From contig JBAIAC010000059.1 in the NCBI GenBank assembly GCA_037349315.1, positions 22,352,501-22,416,500 of the forward strand: a DNA stretch of 64,000 nt, written 5' to 3'. Positions 37,401 through 46,821 of this stretch are shown piece by piece. Position 1 is the stretch's first letter, and each line of letters starts with the position of its first letter. The stretch comes from Chelydra serpentina (taxonomy: Eukaryota > Chordata > Testudines > Chelydridae). The notes under the pieces were generated by a model. That model did no database searches, had not been told where the DNA came from, and saw only the letters and a program-made list of their open reading frames with translations. The position numbers and the translations under genes are program-made.

Positions 37401-40400
37401 AAAGAGGATCTAAAGCACCCCGTGGCCCTCGAGGCTCTTAATTGTGCGCCCCCCCCCGCGTTCTCAATGAACGCGTGTCCCTGAGCGGCACCGTGTGACT
37501 TTGCAGTGCGGTGTTTGTAGCAGCCCGGTTGCTGCAGCGAGGTGCTGGGAGCGCCGCTACCCAGCCAATGCCCACTGCATCTCCCTCGGCCGCTCTGGGG
37601 TGAGCCATCAGCATAGGGAGCTGCTACTCTCCCTTCCCTCCTGCAGCTGCTCAGCAGCACCCCTGCTGGCTGCCCGCTGCATCACAGGCGAGAGAGGTTG
37701 CTCTCTTCCCTGTGGGGCCACGGGAGCTGGAGGGAAAGCAGGACAGGAGTTTGACTAGCATGGTGTGGGTCCTGGGGGAGAGCCTGGCAAAGGACAGGGC
37801 CGGCTCTAACATTTTTGCTGCCCCAAGCAAAAAACAAACAAACCCCACAAGTGCCACCCCCCACCGAAACAAAAACAACAACCTCCCCCCAGCACCCACG
37901 GAAACACCCCCCCACACACACAGTGTTGCACCGCAAACAACCCCCCCCCCCCAGCGCCTCTCCCTGCCAGAGCGCCGGGGGGAAGGGTGGCAAGCGCGGC
38001 CGCAGCCCCGTTCTCCCCGCCAGAGCTGCAGTATGTTTAAAAAAAAAAAAAAAACCCACACCTGAGCACCGCCCCCCCCCCCCCAAGGTGCCGCCCCAAG
38101 CACGTGCTTGGTAGGCTGGTGCCTGGGGCCGGCTCTGGCAAAGGACTTACTCCCCTTCCCCACACAGTCATCCAGAGCAGCCCAGGAGCAAGGCAAGCCA
38201 ACAGCCATTCTGATTCTCTGCCCCATAGGCTAGAGCTCCAGATGTGATGCCCTCCTCCTGCATGCCCGCTGCTGGGAGGACGTCTAGGAGTCAGCTGTGC
38301 TGACACTGGCTCCTGCTGGGGACTCCCCCACTCTCAGGATTTTAAGCATTGAGTGCTGGGCTAGTTGATATCTTGTTGCAAAGCCCCAGCTCCTGGAATC
38401 ATTTGACGCAAAATTCCCACCTTTCATGTAAAAAATGAGAAATACGTTTCTAGCCCTCATGGTTGCAGAGAAATGCTTGAAACCATAAACTTCAGAGACT
38501 CAAAACCAGCAGGCAAATGAAAAGAGCTCCAAATTGGGGGTGGGGGTGGTTATTTTCGGGGACTTGCTTTGAGAGCAAGACGGGTTAGTGACACCGCAGG
38601 AGTCCTGCTGGGTTAGTTCCATGCCTGCCTCAGCAGTGGAAAGCGAGCCACATTTTTGAATGGGACCCCCTCCCCCCACCCTTTCTGAGATGTCTGACCA
38701 GGGCCGGCTCCAGGCCCCAGCTTTCCAAGCTGGTGCTTGGGGCGGCAGGTGAGAAGGGGGCAGCAGTCCGAGTCCCGCGGCAGCAATTCGGCAGCAGGTC
38801 CGCTCTTCCCGCCGCCGAATTGCCTCCGCAGGACTCGGACCACCGCCCCAGTCTCGCCTGCCACGGCGGCAAAGGGGCGGCAGGTCCGCCGGTCTCCCCT
38901 TGCCACCGCGGACTGGGACTGCCTGCATCGGGGGCGGCAGACATAGCGGGGCCCCGCCCCCGATGCCTGCCTGCGTCGGGGGCGGGGCCGCCGCCCCTGC
39001 TTGGGGCGGCAAAATTGTTAGAGCCATCCCTGCGTCTGACCTTCAGGCTGGGAAGCTCTGGCACCACTTCTCTAAAACAAACGGCAAGGGTCATTCACCC
39101 TGCCCACCCGGAGACCAGACCTATGCTAGCGGCGGGCAGCAAGCTCCCTGCACTGAGCCACTCACCCACATCGGGTGTGTTACAGCTGGGTGGATCAACC
39201 CCCGAGGTCAGGGTAGGTCAATAGCAATGAAATCCATCTCCTCTTGTAGCGGGGTTGGGGGGGGGGGAATGTCAGCAAACCAGTCAAGTGCCTGAAACCA
39301 CTATGGCTTATTGCTAAAAGCAGCCAAGTCAGCAGGCTGTAAATTGGCCAAGTCACAGCCTCAGCTTGACCAAGGCGGGGGGTAGGGGGGGAGAGTTGGT
39401 GCTACAGAGAGGGCAGCTTGACCCCCCATCCTTCCTGATAAGAATTGTGCTGAGGTTGCTGATACATGCATTTTAGAAGAGCAGGATGTGCCCCAGGACT
39501 GTCTATGGGGGGCCGCAAGGCTGCAAACTCTGGAAAAACCCACACCTGGTTAATCAATAATCAGAAGGAACCTCTTGCTGGACCATTGAAACTGCTTAAC
39601 AAGTTTTCTTTAAGGGACATGTCATTCTATTACTAATGTATAAATAAGGGGGGGAAAGTTTGAGGTAGTTGGACTTTTTCTGGACTCTCCCTCTGGATAC
39701 ATCTTGCAGTCCCCAGCAGCAGATAGGCGGCTGCTGTGCCACTCAAGAGCCAAATTCAGCTTCGGTAATTATCGAGGGTTGGGGGTGTTTTACTAAACTG
39801 TTGGACGTGTGTAAGTGCTTGAGACTAAGTAAAGTTAAGCTTTAAGTGAAAGCACTCTTGTGTTGTCCTGTTTGTGCCAGCCATCTATCGGTCGGACGGC
39901 CGTGTCTCCCCGGATTTATTTCCTGACACCACCTCGCACAGAGTAAAAGTTACCAAGAGCTTTGGGTTGAAAGAACCCCGGGTAACACTCTCCCTGTTTG
40001 GATTCCCAAAAGTGAGGTTTGGGGTCGGGTTGGGAAGCATGGGGAGTGGTTGATACGGCAAAGGGCATTGCGATGGCAAACCTTTATCCAATAGGAAGAT
40101 CGTGCAGCATTTCCAAAAGGTGAGAGAGCACGCTCAGCCGCTAGTGAATTGTCTAATGTAATTGCTAGCATGCTGCAGGGCCTTACCCAACTCTGGTAAT
40201 TAACCCTGGGTTTCTTTCCCTCTCATCAGGAGAAGTGCCATATGAAGACAGCCAAGGCTATCCAAACCAACATATTGGCCAAAATGGCTACCCACAGCAG
40301 GGGAGCGGAGCGGCAAATGGACCGGTGGCGAACTATCACCAATCAGTTGGCCAGTGGGTGACCCAAACCATGGCAGAGACCCAACCCATGCAAAATGCTT

Positions 40401-43400
40401 ATGACCCTTCTGCTGCCTCACTTCTCCAACAGCCCCTCCCATCCAGCACAGTTCCTGACATAAGTCGGCTTCTTAATAATGCAGGTCAGTATATCCCCAT
40501 TATCTGAGAGCTGGCTGGTTTAAGCAGGCACTTGAGACAGAAAAGGCTTGCATCGAGCCCCACAATGGAAGGATGTGCTCCCCCAATAGCAAATGAATCA
40601 GATACGTAACTAGGCTTCGGAGGGTTAGATTTTTATTGGTAAATGTCGGCAAACGTCGATTTCAGTCTACACACAAGCCGAGGAATAAATATTCCATCAA
40701 TAAAAATTGAAATGTGCAGATTCGCAGCATTTTTCTTATTCTGGCTAACAACTTACTAGAGTTTGGTTTAAGGCTATGGGGCTGTGGACATTTTGACCGG
40801 TGATGTCGACAGTTCGTGTCCTAACAGTTATAAATCTTTAGCTTTTTGAAATCAAGGTCTGTCACTACAGAATTAGTGCCTGTCCTGCCCTGCTGTCTGA
40901 CCCCGTCCCATCATTTCCCACAACCGTGAAAATTTAAACTGAAAAAAAAAAAAAAAGCTTAAAAATAAACAAATTGCCATTATCCGTCGGTTATCAGAAA
41001 TAAACACCGAGTTCTGGCAAGCCTACTTAGAGCCGATACCTCACGTGAAGCCAGTTTGCCAGAAGAGCTCAGCTCCCGTTCAGCACCTAAATGAAGTTTT
41101 TTGCTAGATCTAAAACTTCCCCCCATTCCCTTGTAATTATTCATACCACACCAGCAGAACGTGAGGTGCTTTAGGGGGAGACAGTGTCTGTCCCAAAGAG
41201 CTTCCAATCTACGTAATGTGGAGGATGGGAGGCAACAAAAGCACAACAACCGAGCAGTGACGCCGTTTGTGCAGAATGATGATGTTCTCTTTAAAAATTA
41301 AAAACTTTTTTTTTTGGGGGACAGACAGTTGAGGGCTCAAAGCAGGGGGTTTTCAGGAGGGACTTTAGAAGAGAGTGGGTGAAAAGAGCAGAGCTAAGCA
41401 GACACTAACGTGTTCGTTACTGCCTAGCAGTCTCACAAGCCTCTCGTTCTCCATCCTAGCGGAAGTCCTGTTTGAGGGGAGACCTCACTACAATAACCAC
41501 GCGGGTGTCCAGAGCACTTTCCTGAGCGAAGCGCCTGCAGGAAACGCAGGGATCTATCCAACGCTGAATGGCCCGGAAGAGAATCGTTACCACCAGCCGG
41601 CGAATCAGTGGGCAGCCCCAGCAGTGGTGGAGCAGAACGGGTTCACCCCGCCGGCTGCCCCTCTCCCGGAGCAGCATCCTCCTCACAACATAGCGCCATC
41701 ACGGAACAATACAGGTCAGTGACGCCACCCCCGCTGCCTGCCCCAGGGAAGGAGACCTGCCCTAAGCACAGAGCCCATCAGTCACCCACCCCTGCCTCTT
41801 CCCTCTGAAGGTGAACAAGAACTGGGGCAGACTAGTCAAAGCTTTAGGAAAACGCAGCTACTGGAACCGAATGGCACCGACCTTTCCCACCCCACCCCTC
41901 AATTAGAGGGCCCTCTTCAGTTCTCTTGGAGGTTTAGACATCTCAGCTTCAGGTTTGAAATAGACACCCCGCCCCATTCCCATCCACATCTCAGCAGCCG
42001 CGGAGACGGATCCAGGACGTTCCATGGGGTTCACAGACATGGCTCTCGCGTGGAAAGCGGGGACCAACGGCAGGGCTGGATGGGTACCGTAACACTCAGG
42101 CAGTGCTCTGCTGAGACTCCCAACAAGGGTGCTAGTGGAAGCCAGGCATGGGGACGATGGGCTCAGCATGACGGGCTAATCCAGCACCCACTGAGATCAG
42201 TGGAAGTGTCTTCACTGACTTCAGTGAGCATGACATCGGGCCCTTGGCGAGCGGCCTGTTAAGAACCCGAGCGCACCTGTTCCTGCCGGGCCCTCCTTTA
42301 TAGTCCAAGCATTCCCTCATCTCTTGCAGAAACCATTCCTCCCAATATGGACGTCACCATCTATTACCGAGGGAGGCCACTCCACGAGGTGCAGGTGGCC
42401 ACCAGCAGCTGCCTGTTCACGTACAATAACGAAGACCCCGCCGTTGCCCCAGGCTGCACGCAGGTGGTCCAGTTCCCAAGCCCAGATGAGCTGCCGGACC
42501 AGAAGCAGGTCCAGTTCACCAGCCAGCTGCTCCTGAACACAGGGCTGCTGGTGGAGCAGAAGCACAAGAAGATCTACGCCAGGCGCCTGAATAAATGCAA
42601 GGTCTTCTGGGCCCTCTCCAGGCAACTGGCGAACATGGCTCAGAACCCTGAGCCCAAGCTGCTGCCACGCGGCACCGAGACGGAGATCTTCGACTATGAG
42701 GTGTTCTCCAAGGGTGAGTCTGCGGCCGGGTGATTCTTACTCTGTGGGGCCAGATTTCCGGGTAGTAGTTAGATTAGCTGAGAGAAACTCCAGGGAACGT
42801 TATTTACAATATGTTTGCACCATGGGGCTCCAATATGGTTGAGGCGCGTAGGCTGATCATGGGCTGGAGCCCAGTCTGCATAAGCACCGGACTCCAGGCT
42901 TTGCCTGGGCACTTCGGAGAGCAGAGAGAATGGCCAGGAGCAAGGGTGAGGGAGCCCCAGAATCTCCTAATCAGAAAACTCCCCTCATGGCCACCGTCTC
43001 CTGACCCTCCCAGGGCAGTTTATTTAATCCAGCCAACCCAATGCCTGCCTTTGTCTATGCGCTACTAAAACCATCCCGGTTCCTTTTGCAGAGCTGAGGG
43101 CTTTTAAGGAACATCAAGGGACTGCATCTCCCGACTTCACCATCTACCTTTGCTTTGGGCAGTGCTTCTCCAAATCCAAGCCCAAGGAGGCCATGTTAAT
43201 CCTGGTGAAGGTGAGCCGAGAAGCGTCGTTCCCCCTTAGCTATGGAGGCTCAATGCCAAGCGTCATTAGTCTCTGGCAGGATGGTTCAGTGGTTAGTGCT
43301 CATTCGCTGACGGCCAGCTCCATTGACTTCAGTGTTAATGTACAGCTGCTAAGAGGCCGTGCCCCGCTTCTGCGTGGAAAGGCGGTGGGTCAGTGTAGCT

Positions 43401-44343
43401 GGTGACTAGCTAGTGCTTGCGTGGAGATCCCTGGATAACCAGCGGGGAGAGAGTTATCCCCACCCACTTAACTTCCTAGCCACACCACAAGTGGGGAATC
43501 CTCCTCTGCCTCTAAAGCTTTACAGTCCTGGGAGGGTAACTAAGCATCTCTTTCTAGCTTAATTATCCTCTTAAGTCCTCTGACTACCCAAATTCCCCTC
43601 CAACGAGCCCTGCCAATGCACGCCCCAGCCCTGGCTCGCCGCTGTTTGAGGGGAGTGCGGACACACGCCGTTCAGCACTCTGACACTACCCTGACGGGTA
43701 CCACGATAAGAACCTAGACTGAGCCGATGGGGCGGCAGCGTAAGGGCCTTCTAGGGAATAGCCCTAGTGCAGGAAACGCCTTCAGTCCGGGCACAGAGCC
43801 AGCCCCATGCTGCCTTCACAGCAGCCCCATGCTGCCTTCACGGCAGCCCCAGCCGCAGAGTGTAAGCTAAAGGAAGAGGAGGATCAGGCACAGAAAGGCT
43901 GTGGCCAAGGCCGACCTGTACCCTGGCTATTCTGCACGCCTGCAAAGCCCTCAGCAGGCTGTGGCAGCCAGCGCAGGGCTGAATCTGGGGTTGCCAGGCG
44001 TAGCTGAGAGATGCACTTGCCCCAGTCTTGCACCCTCACTGCCTCGTCGCTGGACGTTGCTGACGGAGCACGTCACCCCCTGGGGCAGGGGAACGGACGG
44101 AGGCTCTGACGAGGCCATTCACAAGAGACAGTGCGGAGCAATGGGGCGGCGCAGGTGAACGCCTCCTGAGGGGTGTTTGTCTCTCTTTTGCAGCTGGTGC
44201 CTAAGTTCTGTGAGTATTTCCACGACATGGCGCTGCGGGAGGGAGCCTCGTCCCTGAACAGCGGGAACGTGAGCCTCCAGTTGTCCAGCTGCTTCAACAG
44301 CTTGTATGATCTCATTGAGCAATACAACATGCAGGTTGACTGA
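28433..44343 (+). CDS. IRF7: Interferon regulatory factor 7, 11 coding exons
   Basis: IRF7 is the nuclear/cytoplasmic transcription factor that, once phosphorylated downstream of pattern-recognition receptors, switches on type I interferon genes. Eleven exons (28433-28455, 30717-30879, 33366-33573, 34503-34591, 35862-35913, 36859-37056, 40230-40484, 41460-41714, 42330-42713, 43092-43210, 44194-44343) join in frame to 631 residues, with GT-AG at every intron. Residues 10-125 are the IRF DNA-binding domain with its tryptophan pentad (W17/18, W33, W45, W64, W81) and recognition helix (K82-S91). Residues 132-415 are Asn/Gln/Pro-rich. About 420-600 is the IRF association domain, followed by a serine-rich tail (S601 to S618) ending NSLYDLIEQ, which matches the IRF7 class of C-termini. 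Length is clearly above the roughly 500 residues usual for IRF7, partly through a duplicated exon. IRF3 is the main alternative, but the domain and tail are IRF7-like. Confidence 0.93.
29440..30057 (-). mobile_element. Candidate LTR (minus strand) in IRF7 intron 1
   Basis: Read on the minus strand, the segment starts TGTGATGGGGCATCTG, then has two CCAAT boxes (ATTGG on the + strand at about 29955 and 29981) and a TATA-like TATAAGAA (about 29927-29934). That order is normal for a retroviral or LTR-retrotransposon U3 region. I found no convincing target duplication and the 3' edge is uncertain. No internal retroviral genes are present, so it would be a solo LTR. Confidence 0.45.
30225..30320 (-). 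repeat. MIR-type SINE fragment
   Basis: The + strand reads 'ccccattttacagatggggaaactgaggc' then 'gatttgccccaagtcacacaggg', the MIR core in reverse. Confidence 0.65.
30717..30879 (+). CDS. IRF7: IRF7 coding exon 2 (DNA-binding domain, first half)
   Basis: Residues 8-62. It carries the first three tryptophans of the pentad (AWWL, LRWV, IPWKH) and the basic segment after IPWKH that contacts DNA in IRFs. Acceptor TTACAG, donor AAG|GTAGGA, phases 2 to 0. Confidence 0.95.
31640..32040. repeat. Unclassified interspersed repeat with GAAA/TTTC runs
   Basis: Repeated GAAA and TTTC words and short inverted arms on both sides of a GC-richer middle suggest an old palindromic DNA element. The stretch at 56800-57180 has a similar texture. 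I cannot name the family. Confidence 0.35.
32068..32358. mobile_element. Palindromic hAT-like MITE
   Basis: The ends are TAGGCCTGGTCTACACT and AGTATAGACATACCCCTA. Two long perfect inverted repeats lie inside: 15-bp arms centred near 32127 (ACTTCAGCTACGTTA) and 17-bp arms centred near 32283 (TTCGATTTATCGCGTCT). It lies in IRF7 intron 2 and no coding frame is present. Confidence 0.75.
33366..33573 (+). CDS. IRF7: IRF7 coding exon 3 (DNA-binding domain, second half)
   Basis: Residues 63-131. It holds W64 (KAWA), W81 and the recognition helix WKTNFRCALRS, then the DPHKVY motif that closes IRF DNA-binding domains. The arginine and cysteine of the helix that read the GAAA core are present. It ends with donor AAA A|GTAAGG, phase 1. 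Confidence 0.95.
34503..34591 (+). CDS. IRF7: IRF7 coding exon 4
   Basis: Residues 132-161, acidic and His/Gln-rich (NLHDSKEDIS, HHHMPQQLQ). It is the first part of the variable linker. Acceptor CTTTTAG, donor CAG|GTACCA. Phases fit the neighbours exactly; conservation cannot be judged by eye. Confidence 0.85.
35862..35913 (+). CDS. IRF7: IRF7 coding exon 5 (52 bp)
   Basis: Residues 162-178, an acidic/leucine-rich peptide (PQLELDLEMLSLENPPQ) between TTTTGCAG and AAG|GTAAGT. The pattern of Leu alternating with Glu/Asp could act as a short amphipathic activation or nuclear-export-like segment; that is inference. Confidence 0.82.
36859..37056 (+). CDS. IRF7: IRF7 coding exon 6
   Basis: Residues 179-244, rich in Asn, Gln, Pro and Tyr, with two aromatic motifs (LQWILQQ and LPWVLDGG). 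Acceptor CTCCACAG, donor TCAG|GTAGGC, phases 1-1. NGYQ..(6)..QW at 208-219 resembles the shared motif of exons 7 and 8. Confidence 0.88.
37795..38137. mobile_element. hAT MITE of the CAGGGCCGGCTC family, copy 1
   Basis: It is bounded by CAGGGCCGGCTCTAAC and GGGGCCGGCTCTG, with identical 8-bp flanks GCAAAGGA (37787-37794 and 38138-38145). It holds C and A runs. It lies in IRF7 intron 6 in the orientation opposite to copy 2 at 38699. Confidence 0.93.
38699..39032. mobile_element. hAT MITE of the CAGGGCCGGCTC family, copy 2
   Basis: It starts CAGGGCCGGCTCCAGG and ends GTTAGAGCCATCCCTG. The flanks TGTCTGAC and CGTCTGAC match at 7 of 8 bases. It also lies in IRF7 intron 6, inverted relative to copy 1, with long spurious open frames from its GC-rich middle. 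Confidence 0.9.
39270..39928 (+). mobile_element. Candidate solo LTR in IRF7 intron 6
   Basis: It begins TGTCAG and ends CTGACA, perfect inverted ends as in many LTRs. A TATA box (TATAAATAA, 39639-39647) lies about 370 bp in, followed by an AGTAAA-type poly(A) signal near 39826 and a TGTTGTCCTGTTTGTG T/G-rich stretch. No target duplication is obvious and no retroviral genes adjoin. Confidence 0.5.
40230..40484 (+). CDS. IRF7: IRF7 coding exon 7 (255 bp, duplicated type)
   Basis: Residues 245-329. It opens EVPYE and carries NGPVANYHQSVGQW at 274-287. Acceptor CTCATCAG, donor GCAG|GTCAGT, phases 1-1. Length, phases, donor sequence and motif order match exon 8, so it looks like one of a duplicated pair. 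Confidence 0.9.
41460..41714 (+). CDS. IRF7: IRF7 coding exon 8 (255 bp, duplicated type)
   Basis: Residues 330-414. It opens EVLFE and carries NGPEENRYHQPANQW at 366-380. Acceptor CATCCTAG, donor ACAG|GTCAGT, phases 1-1. It is proline-rich towards the end. Without it, or without exon 7, the reading frame stays open. Confidence 0.9.
42330..42713 (+). CDS. IRF7: IRF7 coding exon 9 (IRF association domain)
   Basis: Residues 415-542. It begins the IRF association domain (DVTIYYRGRPLHEVQV), the SMAD-like beta-sandwich used for dimerisation and coactivator binding. It includes the LNKCKVFWAL and LPRGTETEIFDYEVF segments typical of the fold. Acceptor CTCTTGCAG, donor AAGG|GTGAGT, phase 1. Confidence 0.95.
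43092..43210 (+). CDS. IRF7: IRF7 coding exon 10 (IRF association domain)
   Basis: Residues 543-582. It includes FTIYLCFGQCFSKSKPKE and AMLILVK, the late strands of the association domain. Acceptor TTTTGCAG, donor AAG|GTGAGC. Confidence 0.95.
44194..44343 (+). CDS. IRF7: IRF7 terminal coding exon 11
   Basis: Residues 583-631 and the TGA stop. It contains LVPKFCEYFHDMA and the serine cluster SSLNSGNVSLQLSS, then NSLYDLIEQ. Serines in this place are targets of TBK1/IKK-epsilon in known IRF7 proteins; phosphorylation releases autoinhibition and allows dimerisation. Which serines are used here is not shown by sequence alone. Confidence 0.95.
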   Translation: MVPKFCEYFHDMALREGASSLNSGNVSLQLSSCFNSLYDLIEQYNMQVD

Positions 44344-44483
44344 ACCTCCTCCCCTCCCTAGGACCCGATCTGCATGTGCATTGGTCAGTCCTTGCTTCGG
44401 TCTCTGCCTTTGAAAACACTTCCGCCTTTCCCCGCTCACTTGCATGTGTTTGCTCCCATCAGGCAACATGCGGGTGAGATGAT

Positions 44484-44690
44484 GGGTGGCCTTGTGGCTT
44501 AGCCACGTCACTGGGACTCAGTAAAGCTGGGTTCAATCCCTGCTGTGCCACTGGCCTCCTTAGTAACCTTGGGCAAGTCACTGCATCTGGGCCTTACTTT
44601 CCCCATCTGTAAAATGGGAATAATTCCTTACCTCACAGGGTTGTTGTGAGGCTAAATGCATGCGAGGTGCTCAGATATTACGGCAATAGA
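44484..44690 (+). repeat. MIR-type SINE, nearly full length
   Basis: The tRNA-like head ('ggccttgtggcttagccacg'), the core ('gggttcaatccctgctgtgccactggcc', 'cttgggcaagtcactgcatct') and the 3' part ('ccccatctgtaaaatgggaataat', 'cctcacagggttgttgtgaggctaaatgcatg') are all present. It falls in the predicted IRF7 3' UTR. Confidence 0.8.
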
Positions 44691-45610
44691 CAGACCAGCC
44701 TTCCCCACTCTGGGCCACCAATTGAAAATAGAGATTTTTTTCCTCCAGCTGAAGCAAACAGGGTTCCAGACACTGTGCTCAGCAGGTAGAAGCAAGAGAA
44801 TCTTCCTCTGTTTCAGGATGTCAGCAAGAAAGTCGGGGGTGCGGAAGAGGGGGGCAGGGAGGGGCATGCTCGTCTACAGCACTGCAATGTAATGATTTTG
44901 TGCCTCTGTCTGGGCTGTGCTAGCTGGATTTTAAGATGAGTGAGGCGTTGTTTTTTTTTTAAAGAAATGGAGATGTTGACATGGGGGGGCGGGAGGGAAG
45001 AATCCTTAACATCACCTATTGCTGAAGTGAGTGAAGCAGGAGCCCTGGGGGGCGGGGTTTGTATAATAGCCCTGGCCAGCTCTCCTGGGGTCATAGGGTT
45101 GGTACAAGGAGAGCTAATCCGTCGGACGGAGGCTAAGGCCCAGCTCCTAACGTCCATTGATTTGAATGGAAGTTCGGAGCCTAAATACCTGAGGATCTGG
45201 GCTTTAATCAGTTGATCGACCATTATGGAAAAATCTCCACCCAGGGATGGGAACAGGGGAGGGTCCCCTATAGAAGACACAGACTCCACGTTCTCCCCAC
45301 GCTATGTCCCTTTCAAGCGCTCGCCTGTCAGAGGTCTGTGAAATGGAAGCACCCATGGTCACGTAGATCTGCTAGTGACTTCAGGTGTGTGCAAGTAGCG
45401 TCCAGATGGCTGAAGTAAGCAAGCTGTAGGAGGGCTGCTTTAAACAGCTGGACCATGCCTCAGGCCGTCTCCTTACCAGATGAGAGGAGAACGAGTAACA
45501 CCCTGAACAGTGTAGCGGAGGGGAGGCCCAGAAGCCACAGTGGAATTTTGCCATTGCCTTTCCTGGGATCGGTCCTATTCCAAAGTAGTTTGCTCCCCCA
45601 AATGTGAACT

Positions 45611-45616
45611 AATAAA
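45611..45616 (+). terminator. IRF7: Likely IRF7 poly(A) signal
   Basis: AATAAA stands 1268 bases after the IRF7 stop codon and is the first canonical hexamer in that stretch. It would give a 3' UTR of about 1.3 kb that includes the MIR at 44484. Other AATAAA copies further on (49582, 50048) would give a much longer UTR and are less likely. Confidence 0.5.
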
Positions 45617-45619
45617 TTA

Positions 45620-46787
45620 AACTTTATAGCTCAACACTGTAGTCTAACCTCTCCACATGCTGCCTGAGGTCAGTCTGCAGGCCCAGCAGCGCTCGGCCTT
45701 GCCCCTGTTGTATGAGCCCATATGCCCTACAACTCCTCTGCCTGAACCGAGTCACACCGACAACACTTCACTTCATTCTTTGCCGGCTTCTTGCCCCATA
45801 AAGCACATTCACACAAGAGAAACACACTCCATGTTCATGTAGGAGAGTGCACCATACCGCCTCCCTACCCCTTTTTCTGTCCCACTTCCCTTGGACACCC
45901 CAGAGTGTCATATGATGGGCACAGCTCCATAAAGCTGGCACTTTCCTAACCATACGGGCTCAGGGTAGCCAGCTGTTTTAATGGGCATAGGCCAGCAGTT
46001 CTTCAAACTAGGGTTCACTGGCTGACTACACCATGGCCCTTATTTCCTGTTCTCCGCTTTTTTTGTGTGGGTAATTTATTTATTTTGTACAGTTTCAGAA
46101 TGCTTGTCAAGGGCACCCAGAGTGTAGGCTGGGTACTTGTTTATTTTTTTAACTGCAGCATAGCCAAAAAAAAAATCTCAATACGTTAATTGCCTTTCAA
46201 ACAGCGGCACAGGCACGAAGGACCGCCGGGGCTTTGCCCGTGTAAACAATGGCACTAGTTGCCACAGTGATGTCGTGCAATCAGCGCAACGAAGCTTGTG
46301 CGGCGGGATGGGTCATAAGACATTAGGTCATGACCAACTCTGCACCAGTATGGGAAGGCCTACTGCTGGAGACTGCTGTTACGCAAGCGGTGTAGACTCT
46401 GACAGGAGACCTGTATGAAATGGCCATCGCCCACTGGGCATTGTTTTTTCCTCCAAAAGCAACTACAGATGTTAGTTTTAGGCCCCTTCCCTGTGCTAGC
46501 TGAGCTGTGATATTGCTAAGGCAGCTGAGTATCACCGTGATATCTGAGCACTGAGCATCTGTGGAAAGCAGCAAGAGGGAGATGACGAGCGTCTCTACCT
46601 CTGTTTGCCTGCCCACAATTCTGAGCTGTATATCGTTACGGTGTTAATACGGTTCTGGGTAGTTTCAATTGTGTGTCATTTTAAATTTCTTGCATTCCAT
46701 GAGTTTAGTAACGGAGGGTGCGTGAGGCAGTAAACAAGAGTGTAAATGGAGTGCCAGTCCACTTGGTCATCGCAATGTGTGCGTGTA

Positions 46788-46821
<34 letters not shown>

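Noticed and set aside
36950..37660. Open frame of 236 codons on the minus strand
   Set aside because: It runs antisense across IRF7 exon 6 and intron sequence and has no recognisable domain. Its composition (Gly/Ser/Arg/His-rich) is that of a shadow frame.
37651..38226. 191-codon minus-strand frame and companions
   Set aside because: It is made by homopolymer runs and GC-rich sequence of the MITE at 37795-38137, and contains poly-Phe/Gly tracts from A and C runs.
38500..39094. Open frames of 130-175 codons on both strands
   Set aside because: They are inside the MITE at 38699-39032; the composition is compositional bias, not a protein family.
42317..42625. Minus-strand frame over IRF7 exon 9
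   Set aside because: It is the antisense shadow of a strongly coding exon.
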